From contig URJS01000006.1 in the NCBI GenBank assembly GCA_900548205.1, forward strand, positions 1 to 55,046: DNA of 55,046 nucleotides. Reading direction: 5' to 3'. Below are positions 51,668 to 55,046 of the stretch, in pieces (position 1 is the stretch's first letter; each line of letters begins with the position of its first letter). The stretch comes from an uncultured Roseburia sp. GTDB lineage: Bacteria > Bacillota > Clostridia > Lachnospirales > Lachnospiraceae. The notes beneath the pieces are model-generated. The model searched no databases, had not been told where the DNA came from, and worked only from the letters and a program-made list of their open reading frames with translations. The translations under genes were made by a program, and so were the position numbers.

Positions 51668-54600
51668 TTATTGTTCACAAATCTCTGCATGCATTTCCTG
51701 CAAGGATTTTACTTCCCCATGCCCGTTGCGCTTCTCATAGCGGATCCCCTCTGCCGACGCCTTTGCCGCGGCAACCGTCGTCATGTATGGCACCTTTGCC
51801 TTGATCGCGGCTTTTCTTAAATAACTGTCGTCGTAGGCGCTGTCCTTGCCGACCGGCGTATTGATGATCAGCTGTATCTCACCGTTTGTGATCATATCCG
51901 CGATATTCGGTCGTCCCTCATACAGCTTTTTGACTTTTTTTGCAGGAATCCCATGTTCCTTCAAAAGGTCGCAGGTGCCGCCTGTCGCAACAATCGAAAA
52001 GCCGTCCTCCGCCAGCATTTTTGCCGGCTCGATAACCTCCTCCTTATCCCTGTTGTTGACTGAGATCAGCACGGTTCCTTCCAGCGGAAGCTTTGACTGG
52101 CTCGCCTCCTGCGCCTTGTAAAACGCCTCGCCGCAGGAAGCCGACAAGCCGAGCACCTCCCCGGTTGAACGCATCTCAGGTCCAAGTACCGGGTCTACCT
52201 CCTGGAACATATGAAACGGGAATACCGCTTCCTTCACACCGTAATTCGGGATCACCTGCTCCTTAAGCGCCGGAACAGGTGACGGACGTCCGGTGAGCTC
52301 TGATGTGATGAGCTCTGTCGCCAGCGGTACCATACGGATATTGCATACCTTTGATACGAGCGGCACGGTGCGTGATGCTCTCGGATTCGCCTCAAGCACA
52401 TAAACCTTGTCATTTTCGATGGCGTACTGCATATTCATCAGACCCTTGACATGCATCTCCTGCGCGATCTTTTTCGTATACTCCTGAATCGTCGCTACAT
52501 GCTCCGGTGAGATGTGTACCGACGGAATGATGCAGGCGGAATCGCCGGAATGAATACCCGCAAGCTCAATATGCTCCATAACTGCCGGCACAAAGACGTG
52601 CGTGCCGTCGCTGATCGCGTCTGCCTCACATTCCATCGCGTTGCTTAAGAAACGGTCAATAAGAATCGGACGGTCCGGCGTCACACCGACTGCCGCCTTC
52701 ATATAGCCCTCCATACTCTCATCGTCATAGACCACCTCCATGCCGCGTCCGCCGAGCACATAGGATGGGCGTACCATGACCGGATAGCCGATGCGGTGCG
52801 CGATCGCAAGTGCTTCTTCTATCGTTGCTGCCATGCCCGATTCCGGCATTGGGATCGCAAGCTTCTCCATCATCGCGCGGAACAGATCGCGGTCCTCCGC
52901 AAGATCAATGACAGACGGCGCCGTACCGAGGATCCTCACCCCGTTTTTCTCAAGCTCTGCGGCAAGATTTAACGGCGTCTGTCCGCCAAACTGCGCGATC
53001 ACGCCAATCGGCTGCTCCTTCTTATAAATACTCAGCACATCCTCAAGCGTCAACGGCTCAAAATACAGCTTGTCAGAGGTATCATAATCCGTTGATACCG
53101 TCTCTGGATTACAGTTTACAATGATCGTCTCAAATCCCAGCTTTTTTAACGCCATCGCCGCATGCACGCAGCAGTAATCAAACTCGATGCCCTGACCGAT
53201 ACGGTTGGGACCTCCGCCGAGGATCATGATCTTTGGTCTGCCGCTGTTTACCGGATGCCTGTCCGCTCCGTTGTAGGTCGAATAGTAGTAAGCGCTGTCC
53301 TTCGTTCCGCTGACATGAATGCTCTCCCATGTCTCCTCCACGCCAAGCGCGATGCGGCGCTCACGGATCTCATCCTCGGAAACCGCAAGGATCTGGCTTA
53401 AGTACTTGTCGGAGAAACCGTCCTTTTTTGCAGCGATAAAAAGCTCGTCTGACGGCAGACCTCCCTTTGCGGCAAGCAGCGCTTCCTCCTCTGACACCAG
53501 CTCCTTCATCTGCTCGATAAAATATGCTTTTACCTTAGTGATCTCATGAAGCTCCTCAACCGAAGCTCCCTTGCGCAGCGCCTCGTACATCAGGAAATGA
53601 CGTTCACTTGACGGAGTTCCCAGTCTGCGCAGCAATTCTTCTTTGCTTAAGGAATCAAAATTGGCTGCATGACCAAGCCCGTAGCGCCCTGTCTCAAGAG
53701 AGCGGATTGCCTTCTGGAACGCCTCCTTGTAGGTTTTTCCGATGCTCATCACCTCGCCGACCGCGCGCATCTGTGTGCCGAGCTTGTCCTCCACACCCTT
53801 AAACTTCTCAAACGCCCAGCGCGCGAACTTGATCACCACATAATCGCCGTCCGGCACATACTGATCGAGCGTGCCGCATTTGCCGCACGGAATATCCTTT
53901 AAGGTCAGCCCTGCCGCCAGCATCGCGGATACAAGCGCGATCGGGAATCCCGTCGCCTTTGATGCGAGTGCGGAAGAACGTGAGGTGCGCGGGTTGATCT
54001 CGATCACGATAATACGGTCAGACACCGGATCATGTGCAAACTGTACATTTGTGCCGCCGATCACCTGCACGGACTCCACGATCTTATACGCCTGCTCCTG
54101 CAGACGCTTCTGACACTCCTTGGAAATCGTGAGCATCGGCGCAGAACAGAAGGAGTCTCCGGTGTGTACGCCGAGAGGATCGATATTCTCGATAAAGCAC
54201 ACGGTGATCATATTACCCTCTGCGTCACGCACAACCTCAAGCTCTAACTCCTCCCAGCCGAGAATCGATTCCTCAACGAGCACCTGTCCGACCAGAGACG
54301 CCTGAAGCCCCCTGGCGCAAACCGTCTTTAATTCCTCTTTGTTGTAGACAAGACCTCCGCCTGCGCCGCCCATCGTATACGCCGGACGAAGGACAACCGG
54401 ATAGCCGAGGTTGTCTGCAATGGCGAGCGCTTCCTCCACGGAGTAAGCCACCTCGCTGCGCGCCATCTCGATGCCAAGCTGATCCATCGTCTTTTTAAAC
54501 TCGATACGGTCCTCGCCGCGCGCAATGGCGTCCACCTGAACACCGATCACCTCCACGCCGTACTTATCCAATACTCCCGCCTGATTTAACTCCGAGCAGA

Positions 54601-54892
54601 GATTTAACCCCGACTGCCCGCCGAGATTCGGCAGCAGTGCATCCGGACGCTCCTTCGCGATGATATATTCCAGACGCTCTACATTTAACGGCTCAATATA
54701 AGTCGCATCTGCCGTCTCCGGGTCTGTCATGATCGTCGCCGGATTGGAATTGACAAGGACGATCTCATATCCCAGCCCGCGCAGCGCCTTGCACGCCTGC
54801 GTTCCCGAATAATCAAACTCGCACGCCTGTCCGATGATGATCGGTCCCGAACCAATGATCAATATCTTGTGAATGTCTGTTCTTTTTGGCAT
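51668..54892 (-). CDS. carB: Carbamoyl-phosphate synthase large subunit (1074 aa)
   Basis: Two homologous ATP-grasp halves, each starting with an IGSGPI/GGGPNRIGQ-type motif (KILIIGSGPIIIGQACEFDYSG; IMILGGGPNRIGQGIEFDYC), and an MGS-like allosteric domain at the C-terminus (about 935-1060). It makes carbamoyl phosphate for arginine and pyrimidine synthesis. The start at 54892 follows GGAGG by 8 bases. The small subunit carA is not next to it: a promoter and a 136-base gap lie upstream within the window, so carB may be transcribed alone. Confidence 0.97.
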   Translation of the reverse strand: MPKRTDIHKILIIGSGPIIIGQACEFDYSGTQACKALRGLGYEIVLVNSNPATIMTDPETADATYIEPLNVERLEYIIAKERPDALLPNLGGQSGLNLCSELNQAGVLDKYGVEVIGVQVDAIARGEDRIEFKKTMDQLGIEMARSEVAYSVEEALAIADNLGYPVVLRPAYTMGGAGGGLVYNKEELKTVCARGLQASLVGQVLVEESILGWEELELEVVRDAEGNMITVCFIENIDPLGVHTGDSFCSAPMLTISKECQKRLQEQAYKIVESVQVIGGTNVQFAHDPVSDRIIVIEINPRTSRSSALASKATGFPIALVSAMLAAGLTLKDIPCGKCGTLDQYVPDGDYVVIKFARWAFEKFKGVEDKLGTQMRAVGEVMSIGKTYKEAFQKAIRSLETGRYGLGHAANFDSLSKEELLRRLGTPSSERHFLMYEALRKGASVEELHEITKVKAYFIEQMKELVSEEEALLAAKGGLPSDELFIAAKKDGFSDKYLSQILAVSEDEIRERRIALGVEETWESIHVSGTKDSAYYYSTYNGADRHPVNSGRPKIMILGGGPNRIGQGIEFDYCCVHAAMALKKLGFETIIVNCNPETVSTDYDTSDKLYFEPLTLEDVLSIYKKEQPIGVIAQFGGQTPLNLAAELEKNGVRILGTAPSVIDLAEDRDLFRAMMEKLAIPMPESGMAATIEEALAIAHRIGYPVMVRPSYVLGGRGMEVVYDDESMEGYMKAAVGVTPDRPILIDRFLSNAMECEADAISDGTHVFVPAVMEHIELAGIHSGDSACIIPSVHISPEHVATIQEYTKKIAQEMHVKGLMNMQYAIENDKVYVLEANPRASRTVPLVSKVCNIRMVPLATELITSELTGRPSPVPALKEQVIPNYGVKEAVFPFHMFQEVDPVLGPEMRSTGEVLGLSASCGEAFYKAQEASQSKLPLEGTVLISVNNRDKEEVIEPAKMLAEDGFSIVATGGTCDLLKEHGIPAKKVKKLYEGRPNIADMITNGEIQLIINTPVGKDSAYDDSYLRKAAIKAKVPYMTTVAAAKASAEGIRYEKRNGHGEVKSLQEMHAEICEQ

Positions 54893-54952
54893 GAACATAC
54901 CCTCCTGCATCGTGTTTTCCTAAATGTAACTTTTACTTCGGCATTTCTTTCT

Positions 54953-54982
54953 ATTTTAGCACTATCCGTAAATCTGTGTCAA
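54953..54982 (-). promoter_or_regulatory. Promoter of carB
   Basis: TTGACA (54982-54977), an 18-base spacer and TAAAAT (54958-54953) on the minus strand. The leader of about 55 bases shows no PyrR-binding loop or attenuator that I can recognise. Confidence 0.65.
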
Positions 54983-55046
54983 TTCATCCGCAGTAAGCGC
55001 AAAATATTGCTACGCTGCCCATGAATCACGCTTGCACCAAAATGAT

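Overview
The window looks like chromosomal DNA of an anaerobic Firmicute, most likely a member of the Lachnospiraceae (Clostridia). This is inferred from gene content: a short [FeFe]-hydrogenase joined to rubrerythrin, the IreB/RuvX/DUF1292/RNase J block, AddAB rather than RecBCD, a YtvI-type protein, strong AGGAGG ribosome binding sites, and a bacterial-type GlnRS. I count 43 protein-coding genes; 42 read on the minus strand and only one, a small HPr-like gene at 19328-19558, on the plus strand. I see no rRNA, tRNA, CRISPR array, insertion sequence or phage gene. No stretch longer than 300 bases lacks a gene; the largest gaps are 10197-10429, 19139-19327 and 23818-24023.

Layout from low to high coordinate (transcription runs right to left). 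74-2589: a PerR-type regulator with a palindromic operator on its own promoter, followed by an in-frame hydrogenase::rubrerythrin gene. 2593-6734: glnS, a DUF2225 gene and a MocR-type regulator, the last two coupled by TAATG. 6760-10196: AI-2E/YtvI-type permease, trpS and an MFS transporter. 10321-10371: an unexplained long hairpin. 10430-17841: ireB, ruvX, DUF1292, RNase J, a truncated MltG-like protein, trmR, trhP, a lactonase-family propeller and a DUF2920 gene with a 9-G tract. 17831-23888: mtaB, the HPr-like gene, then prmA-rsmE-nifS-thiI.

24024-28474 is a beta-glucoside operon (LicT/BglG antiterminator, PTS IIBCA, 6-phospho-beta-glucosidase) with two RAT/terminator switches. 28464-30372 holds a TetR regulator and cation:proton antiporter with a clear operator. 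30488-34949 holds a chemoreceptor with an amino-acid-binding dCache motif beside an amino-acid ABC transporter whose substrate-binding domain is circularly permuted. 35046-36895 holds two unrecognised proteins, one possibly a PD-(D/E)XK nuclease fused to a winged helix. 36975-51548 is a long co-directional run: addB, addA, maf, a small acidic protein, an FAD oxidoreductase, a PrsA-like lipoprotein, MATE, uppP and an ABC-F protein. carB (51668-54892) closes the window with its own promoter.

Functionally there are four themes: oxidative-stress defence (PerR, hydrogenase, rubrerythrin); RNA and ribosome modification (TrhP, TrmR, MtaB, ThiI with cysteine desulfurase, RsmE, PrmA, plus GlnS and TrpS); sugar and amino-acid sensing and uptake; and DNA repair and cell envelope. 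Most of this is core genome. The points most worth attention are the hydrogenase-rubrerythrin fusion with a retained internal ribosome binding site, the permuted binding protein fused to its permease, the poly-G tract in the DUF2920 gene, and the nuclease-like orphan.
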